Assembly: GCA_022559845.1 (NCBI GenBank) | Contig: CM040126.1 | Coordinates: 124,162,886 to 124,226,885 of the forward strand | Length of the DNA: 64,000 nt | Source of the DNA: Amorphophallus konjac | Taxonomy: Eukaryota > Streptophyta > Magnoliopsida > Alismatales > Araceae | Reading direction: 5' to 3' | In this document: positions 53,401-64,000 of the stretch, in pieces | How the letters are laid out: every line of letters starts with the position of its first letter | How positions within the stretch are numbered: position 1 is the stretch's first letter | Notes under the pieces: generated by a model | The model's input: the letters and a program-made list of their open reading frames with translations, nothing else | Databases searched by the model: none | Told to the model about the DNA's origin: nothing | Position numbers and translations under genes: made by a program

Positions 53401-56220
53401 AAACCGAAGAGCAAGAGGGAACTGAATACCATGAGGGCCAGTGTACAGCCGCAGCGTGATCGGCCAGTAGCTCAGGGATATCTCCTTGTCCCGACGTGCC
53501 GCCTCCCGGACTAGCCAACAAACGTCCTCAATAGTTTGACACCGGTCCGTGAGGTTGGCCAGATCCGCATGTTTCTTGGAAGAAAGGTGACAGAAAAGAT
53601 TGAAGTGGTCCATGCCCCACCCATCAGCATAATAATAAGGGGTGTGCAGGCGCTTGCCCAGGATGGAGGCCGTCACATCTTCAATCTTCATCCCATTCAC
53701 CCGGAGGAGGATATATAGCCACGTGGTATCCTTGTAATTCTCAGGCTTCCTCTCCTCCCGCCTCATGAACGTGCGATACAGGCAGGCCAAGTCTCTCTCC
53801 GGACGCCAGCTCTTGGCAGGAGTCCCCTCTTCCTCTATGGGGAATGGATAATTGATGAGGTCCAGACGGTCGCTCCCTACCCGGCACAGGTCCCTCAGTG
53901 TCTTCTGATAGCTGTCCTTCGCCACTGGAGGCAGCTCCACTTTCGGCGTCGGCCTCCTATCCCGGGCTTCCCGACGAGCTATCAGATATGTCGCCACCTC
54001 CTTCTCTTGCCTGTTCTTGAGCCGAAGAAGATGATCTGGCTCAATGTCAAGTACTGGCACCGGTTGCCGGCTAAGGAATCTCCTTTCGGCGCCATCCCAA
54101 CAATCGGTCTTGTGCAACCGATAGAAAGCCGTCCGGGCATTCCACCACTTTATATAGTCTTCAGTCACTCGGGGCACGCGACCCGGGGCTGGCACCCTGA
54201 AGGAGGCAGAGTCCGCCCGGTGGAAGAAGTCCCACCAGCTTCTAGCGTGCTCGGCGACCGCACTTCCCCGGACGTTCCGCGAAGGCAAGCCGAATTGCGC
54301 ATGATAAGCAGGGATGTGCTGGTCATACCCGAAGTTGCGGCCAAATCGGAAAGGGTAATACGGCTCCAGCAGTACGTTGTCTCCCTTCCGGAACACCAAC
54401 ACGCTCGGGCGGATAGCCAGCGCCCAATCCCTCAGCTCGGGCTCCAGCAACGGGCGCACCACGTTTTCCTGGCTGATAGGGTGGACATACCTCTCCACCT
54501 GGTCATCCTTGCATTCCCTCTTGTTATTCACAAGCGGGCTTGAATGTGCGGCCAGCGTCCAGAAATGAATGGTACCGGCTGCGTCCCTGGGAACCGTGGT
54601 CAACCGGCCCCGAATATCATACATCCGCATGGAAGTAGAAGCCGGTTCTGCACTCGCGAACTCCAGCATCCTCGGCACCAGCCCCCAATCCTGAAGGACT
54701 CGCGGGGCGAACTCCGGAAACAGTGAACAAACCCACGCGTTGAAGAAATGCAGTGGGCACACGTACCGGGCCTGCCTCGGGAACTGGTGCGTGCTGATGT
54801 CTCCCAGTGCCTTATAAATCAGACAGAGCGCCGCCGGGCACAGAGAAAGTTTAACACCCCACGCCATCTGACACGCCGGGTAGATGGCATCTGGCCGAAT
54901 CACCGTCTCATCCCCGTACGGCATGGCAAATGAACACAGCCAGTACGTCAGATAGGCGGCACAGTGAGTTTGTGGGTCGACCCCCGTCGGATTGGCCCCG
55001 CTCCGACGTCCCTTGGAGGGGATCTTCACGTCATGCTTGGGCTTCGCACGTTTCTTGCGAGCAACAGCGGTGCCAACGCAAGGAAAATCTTCATACTGCT
55101 TCAGCCCATCATAGAAATATTCCAGCCATACCGCCATACGCACCCGTTTCCTATCCCCACGGGCGGGCTGCTTCCCCTTGTGCGACAGCTGGTACAGCTC
55201 CCGGTATGCCTTCATCAGGTACCGGTATGAATACCCCAGAGAATAATAGCCGTCCCCATTAGTCTCGTCTTTGATCAAGTCCGGGAGGCATACTTCTTCA
55301 TAAGGCTCCCCGTCAATGGGCAAGCCGCTCAGCTGGCTTAGGCTCCACAAATCAAGTGAAGTTTCTCCCTCTGCCGTGTAGAAGGTATTGGTCTCCGCAC
55401 TGAATACTTCTATCATGCCGCAACAGAGACCCTTGGAGATGGGATAACCGTACCGGGAAGCGTACACGCTGTGATAGATGCCAACTCGGACCAGCAACGG
55501 GGCGTAGTTGAACAGTACGTATTCCGTGAACTCCACCGCCCCTTCTCGGAAGCTGTGGGCGTCTTGAAGCTTCAGCTCCCCGAACCAGCCCAGTGATAGT
55601 TCGTACTTGAACCTGATGGCCAAACAGTCCAATATGAACGGCTCCTCCCTATAACCCCATTTCAGGGGAGCCAAGAATAAACCAAATCGGGGCGACTCGC
55701 CATGCACCTTCCCCGCAGACATGTCCCACCTTGCTGGCGTGAACTGAGGGGCCCGCACCAATTTATCTTCAGCCGGCAGCACCCCTTCGATCCCCAGGAC
55801 CGGCTTCCATTCCCGGGCTTCTCCCACCAGATACATCGGAATGCTCCTGGGGACGCTGTACAATAGACTGTCCCGGGCATGTAGGATGGCCCGCTCGACG
55901 GCTTTTATAGTGCGAAAGTCTCGCCCCTCTCGGGAGCGCAGGTGCTTCAGGAATCGGACAAGGTGCCTATCCTTCGGGAAGTCCTTCCTGTACTCTCCGG
56001 TGACCCGGTCAAATGTGAAGCCGCTGTCAACTCGGGCAAGCCTCCGGAAATCCATGGTCTCCCCGTCGGACTCAGATGACTCTGCCAAAGCGGCTATTTC
56101 TGCATGCTCCCGATCCAAGTCTTCTACATTTAGCCAGGTAACTGCTGGTACCGGGCCCCGTGGGATAAGGTCAGCACCGATAGCAGCAGAAGGAGCCGAG
56201 GAACCACTTGGGGCAGCCAT
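50451..56220 (-). CDS. Plant-mobile-domain protein, intact six-exon gene antisense in Tat-C
   Basis: Predicted exons (minus): 56220-53430, 53317-53027, 52918-52454, 52362-52034, 51950-51726, 51644-50451. All five introns are 81-112 bp with GT...AG ends (for example GTGAGTATG donor, CTTTGCAG acceptor) and phases 1,1,1,0,0 agree at every junction, giving 5295 nt and 1764 aa without a stop. Exon 1 holds the plant mobile (aminotransferase-like) domain at about residues 230-640, with TSLDLWSLSQLSGLPIDGEP and AAYLTYWLCSFAMPYG. Exons 2 and 3 are duplicates (PRAKSPVKKA...KRRKTD; PRAQSPVKKA...KRQRTE) with nuclear-localisation-like clusters. Exon 4 is acidic. Exon 6 ends in a long coiled coil (about the last 130 residues). 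Function is unknown; host PMD proteins act in nuclear silencing pathways. Introns are predictions. Confidence 0.8.
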
Positions 56221-58419
56221 TTATCTGCAAAGATACATAAACAGGAAATCAGGATAAGCCACATGCAAAAGGAAGTAAAAGGACTATGAAGGGGCGTTGC
56301 TACAAGTTAGATGAATAAATATTGCCAATTTCTGACGAAATTTTGGCAGAGTTTCCCCTAAGCCAGAGGCGTAAGGGAAAACACGGGTGCGCGTCCACAA
56401 GGAGTGACGGCCCCAACAAAGCATGGTGGGCCCCGAGAGGCAACACCAGAAGTCCGCCGATCGAAGGAGTCCTCTTCCTTAAGCTAAAAACTCCCCCTGG
56501 AGACCCTCACCGGTGCACTGCCCAGTGCCCTTCCCCGGCACACCCTGCAGTTACCCTCACCGGTACACCCTGGGGTGCCTTCACCGGCACGCCCCTAGAG
56601 GCCTTCCCCGGCACGGCCCCTCTAACCCTTCCCCGACACGCTCGGTAGACCCGCTCCCCGGTACGCCCTGGGCTGACCTCTTCCCCGGCACACCCTGCAG
56701 TTACCCTCACCGGTACACCCTGGGGTGCCTTCACCGGCACGCCCCTAGAGGCCTTCCCCGGCACGGCCCCTCTAACCCTTCCCCGGCACGCTCGGTAGAG
56801 CCGCTCCCCGGTACGCCCTGGGCTGACCTCTTCCCCGGCACGGCTTCCTGACGTCTTCACCGGCACACCCGTGCCTTGCTTCACCGACGCACCCACAGGG
56901 GGCCTCTTCCCCGGTACGCCCCAGGCTAATCTCTTCCCCGGCACGCCTCTAAGTGCCCCTCCCCGGCACGCCCATAGAGAGGCTTACCCGGCACGCCTCC
57001 TAGACGCTCTACCCGGCACGCCCGTCGTGCCTTTCCCCGGCACACCGTGAGGGGTTTCCCGCCGGCACGCTCCAAACGTCTCTCCCCGGCGGACCTTCAC
57101 ACTCGCTCACCGGTGGTCGTCCACGACGCCGGAGATGAAGGAGAAGAAGGGAGAGGAAGAGAGCGAAAGGGGGAACGGAGGAGGAGAAGAAGAAGAGAAG
57201 GGGCCGTAGGGTCCCACTGCCCCGATCACGACAAAAAAGGGGGGAGAAGTAGGAGGAGAAAGGAGGGAAGGAGGAAGAGAAAAGAAGAAAGGGGGGGGGC
57301 TCCACGGTCATCCCTCACCCTGGCAACAGAGACGACGGCGACAACGGCGGTCGGCGGTGGCTCCCGGTGACGGAGAAGACGAAGGGGAAGAGAAGTGGGG
57401 GGCCGTTCGCTCGGTCACCGAAGAGAGAGAAAGAAAGGGAGGGAGGGGAATCCGAAAGGGGGGTGGCCCGTTCGAGCCACCCCCGCCCCCCTTTTATGAG
57501 GCTATAAAAAAAAGAAAAAGAGAAGAAAAAAGAGAAGAGAGGAAAGGAGAAAGGAAAAGAGAAAAAAAGGAAGATAGGAAAAGAGAATAAAAAAAAGGGA
57601 AGAAAAAAGGGGGAGAAAGGAAAAGAACGAATAAAAGAAGAGGAAAAAGAAAAAAAAAGAACAAAGGAAGAGACGGGGGAAATTTCAAAAAAAAAGGAGT
57701 GAACAAAAGAATAAAAAGGAGGGAGAAGAGAAGATAAAAGAGAGACACGAAAAATAGAGATAAAAAGGAGAGAAGAAAAGGAGAAAATAAAAGAAGGGGA
57801 AGCAAAATATATGTAAGATATTAAAACAAATAAATGTATATATATATACGCGTATATGTATATATGTACCCACACACTGACACCCCTTTACACACTCATC
57901 CGCTCACATACGTGGGGGAGTAAGCCGGTAACGTCCAGTAATAAACGTCCCCGGGGAAAACATTCCATCCCCACAAACCTGGTCATGCGGGCGTCCATAC
58001 AAGCAAAACAACTTTACCTCTGCACACGGCCACCTTTGAAATGGTGCCGTTCCCCTGCAAAAAATAATAATAAGCCCGTCCCTGGCTTATCGCCTCGGGC
58101 CTCAGCCACCACCCACCATACAATATCGCCATCACGGGCCTTACGCCTGGATTGGCAGAATCTCTACCTTTGCGTTGGCATTAGCCCCTTGCCAACGAAT
58201 AAATCCCTTTCCGGCGCAAGGCCCCGTGCCCTAGCCACCCACTCCGCACAATATTGCCATTACGGACCTTACGTCCGAATCGGCACAGATTCTCCCGTTG
58301 CGCTGGCATTCTATTCTTGCCAACGAGTGAACCTTACCTTCCGGCGCAAGGCTTCGTGCCCCAGCCGACACTTGCATATCACTCGTCAAAAAAAAATATA
58401 TATAATAAAATAAAATGGG
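56221..58419 (-). promoter_or_regulatory. Upstream region of the PMD gene: CGGCACRCCC array, purine tract, 130-bp repeats
   Basis: No coding sequence is recognised. 56505-57110 carries about two dozen (C/T)TTCCCCGGCACRCCC words, including a 150-bp tandem duplication (56531-56680 and 56681-56830). 57120-57790 is purine-rich on plus. 57835-57865 is TA-rich. 58101-58360 contains two 130-bp tandem copies, each with the hairpin CGGRC-CTTAC-GYCYG and a GTTGGCA...TGCCAAC-type hairpin. The PMD promoter should lie here, but no definite TATA box on the minus strand was assigned. Confidence 0.6.
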
Positions 58420-58519
58420 NNNNNNNNNNNNNNNNNNNNNNNNNNNNNNNNNNNNNNNNNNNNNNNNNNNNNNNNNNNNNNNNNNNNNNNNNNNNNNNNN
58501 NNNNNNNNNNNNNNNNNNN
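58420..58519. other. Assembly gap (100 N)
   Basis: Exactly one hundred N, the conventional placeholder for a gap of unknown length. The 3' LTR of Tat-C and the left LTR of the SIRE-like element are probably lost in it. Contiguity across it should not be assumed. Confidence 0.99.
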
Positions 58520-58639
58520 TCTCAACCATATTTCAACAACATGAATGCATACGGTCATCAGAAACAATGCAATCATTCAATCATTAAGTTTAGTTATCAT
58601 CAGAAGCATTACAATCAGTTTGGCTATCATCAAAAAATA

Positions 58640-58890
58640 TGACACAATAATCTCCCCCTTTTTGATGATGGCAAATTTAGTGATGATGACAAATTGAATG
58701 ACGATACAACAGTCAGACATAGATATTCTTCTCTCCTTGTCACACACAATCATGAACTTTTCTCCCCCTTTGACATTATCAAAAAGTGGGATAATGCAAA
58801 TCTTTCTCTTCCTTTGACATTATCAATATTATAAACAAGCTGGAAGAAGCCAACAAAGCAAGAAACAACTTATCTCCCCCTTTGAAACAG
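58640..58890 (-). promoter_or_regulatory. Repeated polypurine tracts of the SIRE-like element
   Basis: The plus-strand words TCTCCCCCTTTTTGATGATG, TCTCCCCCTTTGACATTATC, TCTTCCTTTGACATTATC and TCTCCCCCTTTGAAACAG occur about every 60-80 bp. On the sense strand they are AAAGGGGGAGA tracts. The one nearest the missing LTR would be the plus-strand primer; the others look like duplicates. Confidence 0.65.
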
Positions 58891-61800
58891 CAATAGCACA
58901 CCTTAGAAATGTAGATGAAGCAAGAGCAGATCATAGACTAACAAATCAATATGATTCCAATCAGATGATGCCAATTGGTGATTATTCTCACATGGAAATA
59001 TGAGTAGACCTGAAACCAACAATCAATATGATTCTAATCTTTCTCCCTTTTGGTCAGTCAATGCCTAAAGCTTATTAAGCAAGTGTGAAGCATTGGAACT
59101 CCATTCAATTTTTGAATTTTCATTATTTTCCAGATTTTTAAATTGGTTTGAGATGCATGAAATGCAACACATGCAAGTGATGACATGTGGGATGCTTAAG
59201 AAGCAATCAAACAAATATGTATATATACATGCAACACAGCTCCCCTGTACTTATTTAAGAGAGGATAGGTATAAGAAGGGTGCATGAGGGTCATAACAAC
59301 TGGAATGCTCATATATAACACCTAGGAGATTGTGCAATCATATAGGAGATTCATGCAATTATTTAAGCGGTCAATCAATTTTTTGAATACATAATAAATC
59401 AAATTTCCAGATGTATAAGTGAGTAACATGAAAAACGGTAGTGACAATATGGATATTCATATTTTCAGACCAACACAAGGAGATATTTTACATAGTGCAC
59501 TTCAATCTTGAGAACAGCGTATTGGAGGCTTCGCTCTACCTCAAAAAGTTTCCCTATCAAGATTTTTAATGATATCACAAGATAATCAGAATTTTTCTAA
59601 GAGTGATCAGGTTCAAATAATTCTTTTTTACGCGAGTGGATGTATGGAGCTCATGTCAGAATCTCCGGTTACTCAGAATACTGAACCATTTCACCTCATC
59701 TTGAACAGAGGTACTTTAGTCAACATTTTTCAGAAATGAACCACATCACGTCTCAAGTGACATGTGCCCAATTTACTCAGTGAGATTGAGCATTACTCTG
59801 CCTTTCATTTTCATTCGAGATTTTTCAACAAGGATAGGTAGGTAACTTTTTCCTCAACTGTCTCTTCAACATACATGCAGATAGTTTAACATCTTGAGAG
59901 TGTTGAAAAGAAATTCATATATCCTTATCTTTAACACTCATTTTCAAATTTTATGTATGAAGTGTGTGAATTTGATTCAGCATGTATACCGAAAATATCA
60001 TGAGCACATAATAGTGTAACTCCCCTAAAATAGATGCACTTATGAAATATGAACTTCCCTAGAGTGTATAACATGAAACACTCCAATAATGACTCAGATG
60101 CAACGTTATTTATCAAGAAAGCATAAGGTCATAGAAAGTCCAAGGATGGGGGTGTGTAACATATATAAATAAGCAAGCACACATTGGGAGTTAATGCAAT
60201 ATGCAATGCAAGATGAAAAGATATACAATTTAATACAGTGTTGCTGATACCAATTGAATGGATACCAACTGAATGAACTAAATGCAGCTAATGCATGAGT
60301 TCTTATGCAATGCAGCCTATGAGGATATAAGAATGCAATGCAATATGCAAATGCAAAATGCAAAACTTGATTTTTAGAGTCTCTGGACAGTTTTCACATG
60401 AGGGCATTCGTATTTAAATGATAACAATCAATCATTTTCCATGACATGGTCTTCATGAACAAGGGTGCAAATTTGATCAAGAACAAACAATGCAACCCAA
60501 TTGTTAGAATTGTTCAAAATCAGATTTTCAGAAGTCTTTCACAAGTTTTGAAACTAGAAATCATCCAGAAGCCAATGTTTGAATCACTTGATCAAAAACA
60601 TATTTTTCAATTTAAATAGCTCAGTTCAAGGATTCATTCACAAATCAACCATTCACAAGCCAGTCACAATTGTCAAGATCTGGTACGAGGCGGAGATTTT
60701 AGTCTGAAGACCCAGCTCACGCATAGTAAATGCTTCCAAGTGGACATAATCCACTCTTCCACAAACGCCATTTGATATACTAGATGTATAGTTCAATTCA
60801 GGTGTGATCATGCAGTTCAATATTAAGAAATGTTTAATAGCCAATCACCTCATATACATTTTTCAAGATCTTCAAGTTGGTTGAGCAAATTTGACAATTC
60901 ATCACATCAAACCAGAGCAGCAACATGTCAAGTTTTTAGAGTTGTATACCTGAGTTCAACAGTCATCACCACATGCCTTCAAGATCCAAAATCACTAATT
61001 CCATGAAGATCAACATTTTTGCAAGCCCAATTCTTATATTATAAGTAATGATGCAGTACAAGCTTTGAACAGATTTCAAGCAACTCACAGCTTCACTTCA
61101 CATTATGCATGAGTTATGTAAGTGATGTTTTAACAGAAAATCATGCATCCTATGACCTAAATGAACACGTGACTCATGGTACCAGGCGGAGGCACATTCT
61201 CAAGCATGGTGATAGGCTTCAGACAAGAATGACTTGCCCTTCCTTAAGTCACCATTTGATATACCATGTAGTCATGCAATGATAATCAAACAGATGAATT
61301 TTTAGATTCATGAAATGCAGGCATGCAATGGTGGTTCATGAAAAGTGCAATTACATTCTGATGGCAAAAATAGTTTTTTTAATTTCTTTTTCATGGAGAT
61401 TTGGTTGAAGCAAGTGTGAGTTTTTCAAATAGAGCTCATAAGTTAATTCTCAATACTTGTGCCTTGAGCATCCATCATCTTCCAAGTCTTCCACCTACAA
61501 TCCAAAGAAGAATAGAATTCAGTTCACTTATTTCAAAATCTCCATGCACAATCCCTGCAAATTGTTCACAAGAGGCATTATTAGTAGCTCAAAAAAAATG
61601 ATATTAACCACATATATTTGAACAACTAAAATGTCTTTACCTGATTGCCTTGTGAAAAGTGTTTGATGAACCTTACCTATTGAATTCGTTCTCAATCAAT
61701 GGAGATGTGCACCTTTCATACCATGCCTTGGGTACTTGCTTTAGCACGTATAAGGACTTTCAGCAGCTTGTACTTGAGTCGATCCTAGAGGTTATTCAAG

Positions 61801-62579
61801 TTCTGGTATCCCATCTCCTGGTGGCAATTGAGAAAGTTTTGATCATTTTTTATCCTTGCAAGATATTCCTTTAGTTGATTCAAGCCTGACTTTGGATGGC
61901 CAGCATCACTTGGACTTGGAGAGTGTAATCTGCATCCAAATACAAAAAGACTTGATTTGTCAATTTCGATTCAGATTTATTAAGACAATAACATGAAAAG
62001 TTCCTTTGATAGCCAAACATCCCCTTAAGAACTTGAGACTTGATGCATGACTCAAGTGTGAATCCAAGCATTGAGTTCATGTGACTAGTTTGATAACCCC
62101 CTCTCAATGTGTGCATGATTATGAATTGATCCGAAAAAGTTCTAATGCCATATGCAGTAATGGATGTGATGAAGACAAGAGAATTGTAATGCATTATGGC
62201 ATGAGTTCACAAGGATGAGTTTTGACATGACAGGATTTGAAGGTGTATGCAAACTCAAGTAGTGAAATCATGATTTGACGAATCTTTATCTTCCCCTTTA
62301 ACAAGATGCTATATGACAAGTGATATACTCAAGGATATACAACTAGTCATGAATGACATTCATATACACCATATGCATTATCACATAAGATTCAGCACAA
62401 GTCAACACAAGACATAGCACCTTTTCTAGATAAGTGAGAGGGATATCACATGAGTATTCATATTCCATTTTTTTTATTTTTCTTTTGTCCTGACTTATGC
62501 CACTTGGCCCGTGTGCCTTACCTTTTTGATTGAAAATAGATTTCATACTTTACACTTCATGGCACACCTGTAAAATAGA
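58891..62579 (-). other. Non-coding body of the SIRE-like element
   Basis: AT-rich sequence without a recognisable protein domain on either strand; small frames here are chance. Two related modules at about 60680-60790 and 61170-61290 each contain GGTAC(G/C)AGGCGGAG, an interval of about 90-100 bp, then CCATTTGATATAC. They may be an old duplication. Nothing else is assigned. Confidence 0.55.
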
Positions 62580-63992
62580 TATCTTATTTGACAATCTTAG
62601 GTACCCAAATCCTTTTGGGTCCTTGTGGGTTAGCAACAACATTGGCATGTAATTTCTAATTTTTAACAACATTCAAATCACCATCTTTCACAAGAAAATA
62701 ATCATGCTTAACATTTCCTGATTTGCCAAAGTGGTGGGGGGAAACACGTGACATTACAATTTTCTTTCTCATTGGCTCTACTAGTTTGTGTATGTGAGCA
62801 TGACGTGTTGAGTGAAAACTCTTTTTCTTCATGAGTAACCAGCAGTGTGACTTTGTGTGACCTCTTTTACCACATTGATTACAATGCATGGAAGGTTTTG
62901 TGGTAAATGATTGCTTTAAATTTTTCAGACCAGCTTGATTTCTACATGCTCTCAAGTCATCATCTTTCATAATGAAACAATTATGTATGGCATGTCCATG
63001 TCTTCCACAGTAAAAGCATAAGAGTTTCTTCATCAAGGATGTGTGTGTATGTCAGAATTATGCTTAACATGCATAGTGATACTAGCAGCATTTTTGAATT
63101 TTTGATACAAGGTGATTTTCTGATTTTTGTTTTCTTTTTGAATCTTTTGGACATTCACACTGTTTTTCGAATCTGGTAGAGTTCTTGACATGGTGTGTTG
63201 CTGGGAGTGAGATGTGGAGGTGCTGGGTGCACAGGTGGTATGAACAAATGAAGTATGTAGTTTACTTTCAAATTTCTTTTTGTTCACAGGATTAAACCCC
63301 AGCCCTTCTCTTTAAAAGTTCACTTTCATTCCCAACAATTTGTCCAAATTTTCTTGACCATTCATAAATCTAGATAATGAAGCATTCAAATCAAGGATTT
63401 CCTTTTCAAGTGATGAAATGTGCAATTCATAGGAAGCCATCTCATTTTCACACGAATTGACTTGTTCATGTAAAGTAACATTGATGATTTTATGACTTTC
63501 AATTTCTTGCAACAAGGCATGCACTCTTTCAGATTCATCAACATTAACAGATTTTCCTTTTTCAAAAGTAAGTAATTTTTCAGAAATGGCCCTATTCAAT
63601 TCCTTCAGTTTCTCATTTTCTTTTTCAAGTTTCTTATCATGAACAAATTCAGTCTGACCATTGTCCATTGAACTTATTCTCTCTCTCAGCTCTTTATTTT
63701 CATTTCTCAAGGAAGAAATTTAATCTTTATGGAATTCAATGTCAAACACATGAGCATCAATCAATTCCACTAAATGTGAGCATTTTTTACAAGAGGAATT
63801 ACAATTATTTTGTTCAGTATTCATTTTCAATTTTTTGTTTTCTGATTTTACCTTCTTGTATTTATCAGCAAGATCATCATATGCAATCAACAATTTTTCA
63901 TAGCTAAATTCATCTTCATTATTAGAATCAGAATTTACCTTTGAACTTGATCCAATTTGCTGATCACTCGCTTGATCACTCGTGCCCGCCAC
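62580..63992 (-). pseudogene. gag: SIRE-like gag, C-terminal part, broken
   Basis: From right to left the frame encodes an acidic/helical segment (SYEKLLIAYDDLADKYKK, CKKCSHLVELIDAH), a long coiled coil (NENKELRERISSMDNG to ISSLEKEILDLNASLSRF), then GLGFNPVNKKKFESKL, and two CCHC knuckles (CFYCGRHGHAIHNC, CNQCGKRGHTKSHC). The typical closing motif GPKRIWVPK lies at about 62600. In-frame stops occur at 63720, 63312 and 62656, and there is a frameshift near 63036. The N-terminal half lies outside the window. Coiled-coil plus knuckle gag of this type is characteristic of SIRE/Maximus elements. Confidence 0.85.
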
Positions 63993-64000
63993 AAGGCATT

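Larger units (their letters stand above)
36066..58419 (+). mobile_element. 'Tat-C': Ogre/Tat-like element with antisense PMD gene; right LTR missing
   Basis: A candidate 5' LTR begins TGTGGACACCG at 36066. A PBS (TGGCACGCCCGGTGGGACC) is at 39433. Gag-protease, RT, RNase H, archaeal-type RNase H and integrase follow in order. Then a convergent spliced gene lies between pol and where the 3' LTR should be, the usual place for extra antisense genes in Tat elements. No copy of TGTGGACACCG is seen before the assembly gap, so the right boundary is not defined. Confidence 0.75.
58520..64000 (-). mobile_element. SIRE-like Copia element with gag but no visible pol (partial)
   Basis: On the minus strand a SIRE-type gag (63992 to ~62580) is followed directly by about 4 kb of AT-rich, non-coding DNA and then by purine tracts of the AAAAGGGGGAGA type (58645-58890), which in SIRE elements precede the 3' LTR. 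No integrase, RT or RNase H motif is seen between them. The 5' LTR is beyond the right edge and the 3' LTR is lost at the gap. It is probably a non-autonomous derivative. Confidence 0.65.

Noticed and set aside
57047..57875. Frames over the second purine-rich tract upstream of the PMD gene
   Set aside because: The same simple-sequence artefact, with no recognisable domain.

Overview
This is nuclear DNA of a flowering plant. It is made almost entirely of LTR retrotransposons nested in one another, with GT-AG introns in the genes they carry, TATA/poly(A) signals, and no bacterial-style operons. I cannot name the species. I see no ordinary host gene outside a mobile element, no tRNA/rRNA gene and no CRISPR array.

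Left part (1-24457, all elements in minus orientation). A Copia/SIRE-like element is present as a leader, primer-binding site and 5' LTR (22094-24457). A Ty3/gypsy Tekay/Del-like element (1-22093, with the distal pol end outside the window) sits in that leader. The 5' LTR of this element is split by a 16.4-kb Ogre/Tat-like element ('Tat-A', 3208-19570), which is flanked by the 5-bp duplication TATAT. Tat-A keeps gag-protease and the start of RT. Its RNase H and integrase are missing, and their place is taken by two genes on the opposite strand: an intact two-exon DUF7745-like gene (5968-7375) with its own TATA box and poly(A) signal, and a broken eight-exon plant-mobile-domain (PMD) gene (8044-11240).

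Middle (24458-36065). A second, very young, non-autonomous relative ('Tat-B', 24458-35239) has two 1961-bp LTRs in which I see only two differences. It has no recognisable pol and a proline-rich gag-like ORF with a PPEPPD minisatellite. Its flanks do not show matching target-site duplications. To its right lies a fragment of another antisense Tat-type gene (35240-36065).

Right part (36066-58419, plus orientation). 'Tat-C' has a candidate long 5' LTR, a PBS, gag-protease (39562-44269) and a nearly complete pol with RT, two RNase H domains and integrase (44014-49236). Convergent with pol is a remarkably intact six-exon PMD gene on the minus strand (50451-56220; all splice phases fit; 1764 aa). 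The right LTR is not visible and the sequence runs into a 100-N assembly gap (58420-58519). Beyond the gap is a gag-bearing, pol-less SIRE-like element (58520-64000, minus).

Two features cut across families. (1) A ~112-bp block in the leaders of Tat-A and Tat-B and in the LTR of the unrelated Tekay-like element contains two hairpins with conserved loops and compensatory stem changes. (2) Each lineage carries dense arrays of short, mostly inverted-repeat words: ACGCC/GGCGT in Tat-A, Tat-B and Tekay; TGCACRGACTT in SIRE; CGGCACRCCC in Tat-C. All numbers given are counted by eye.
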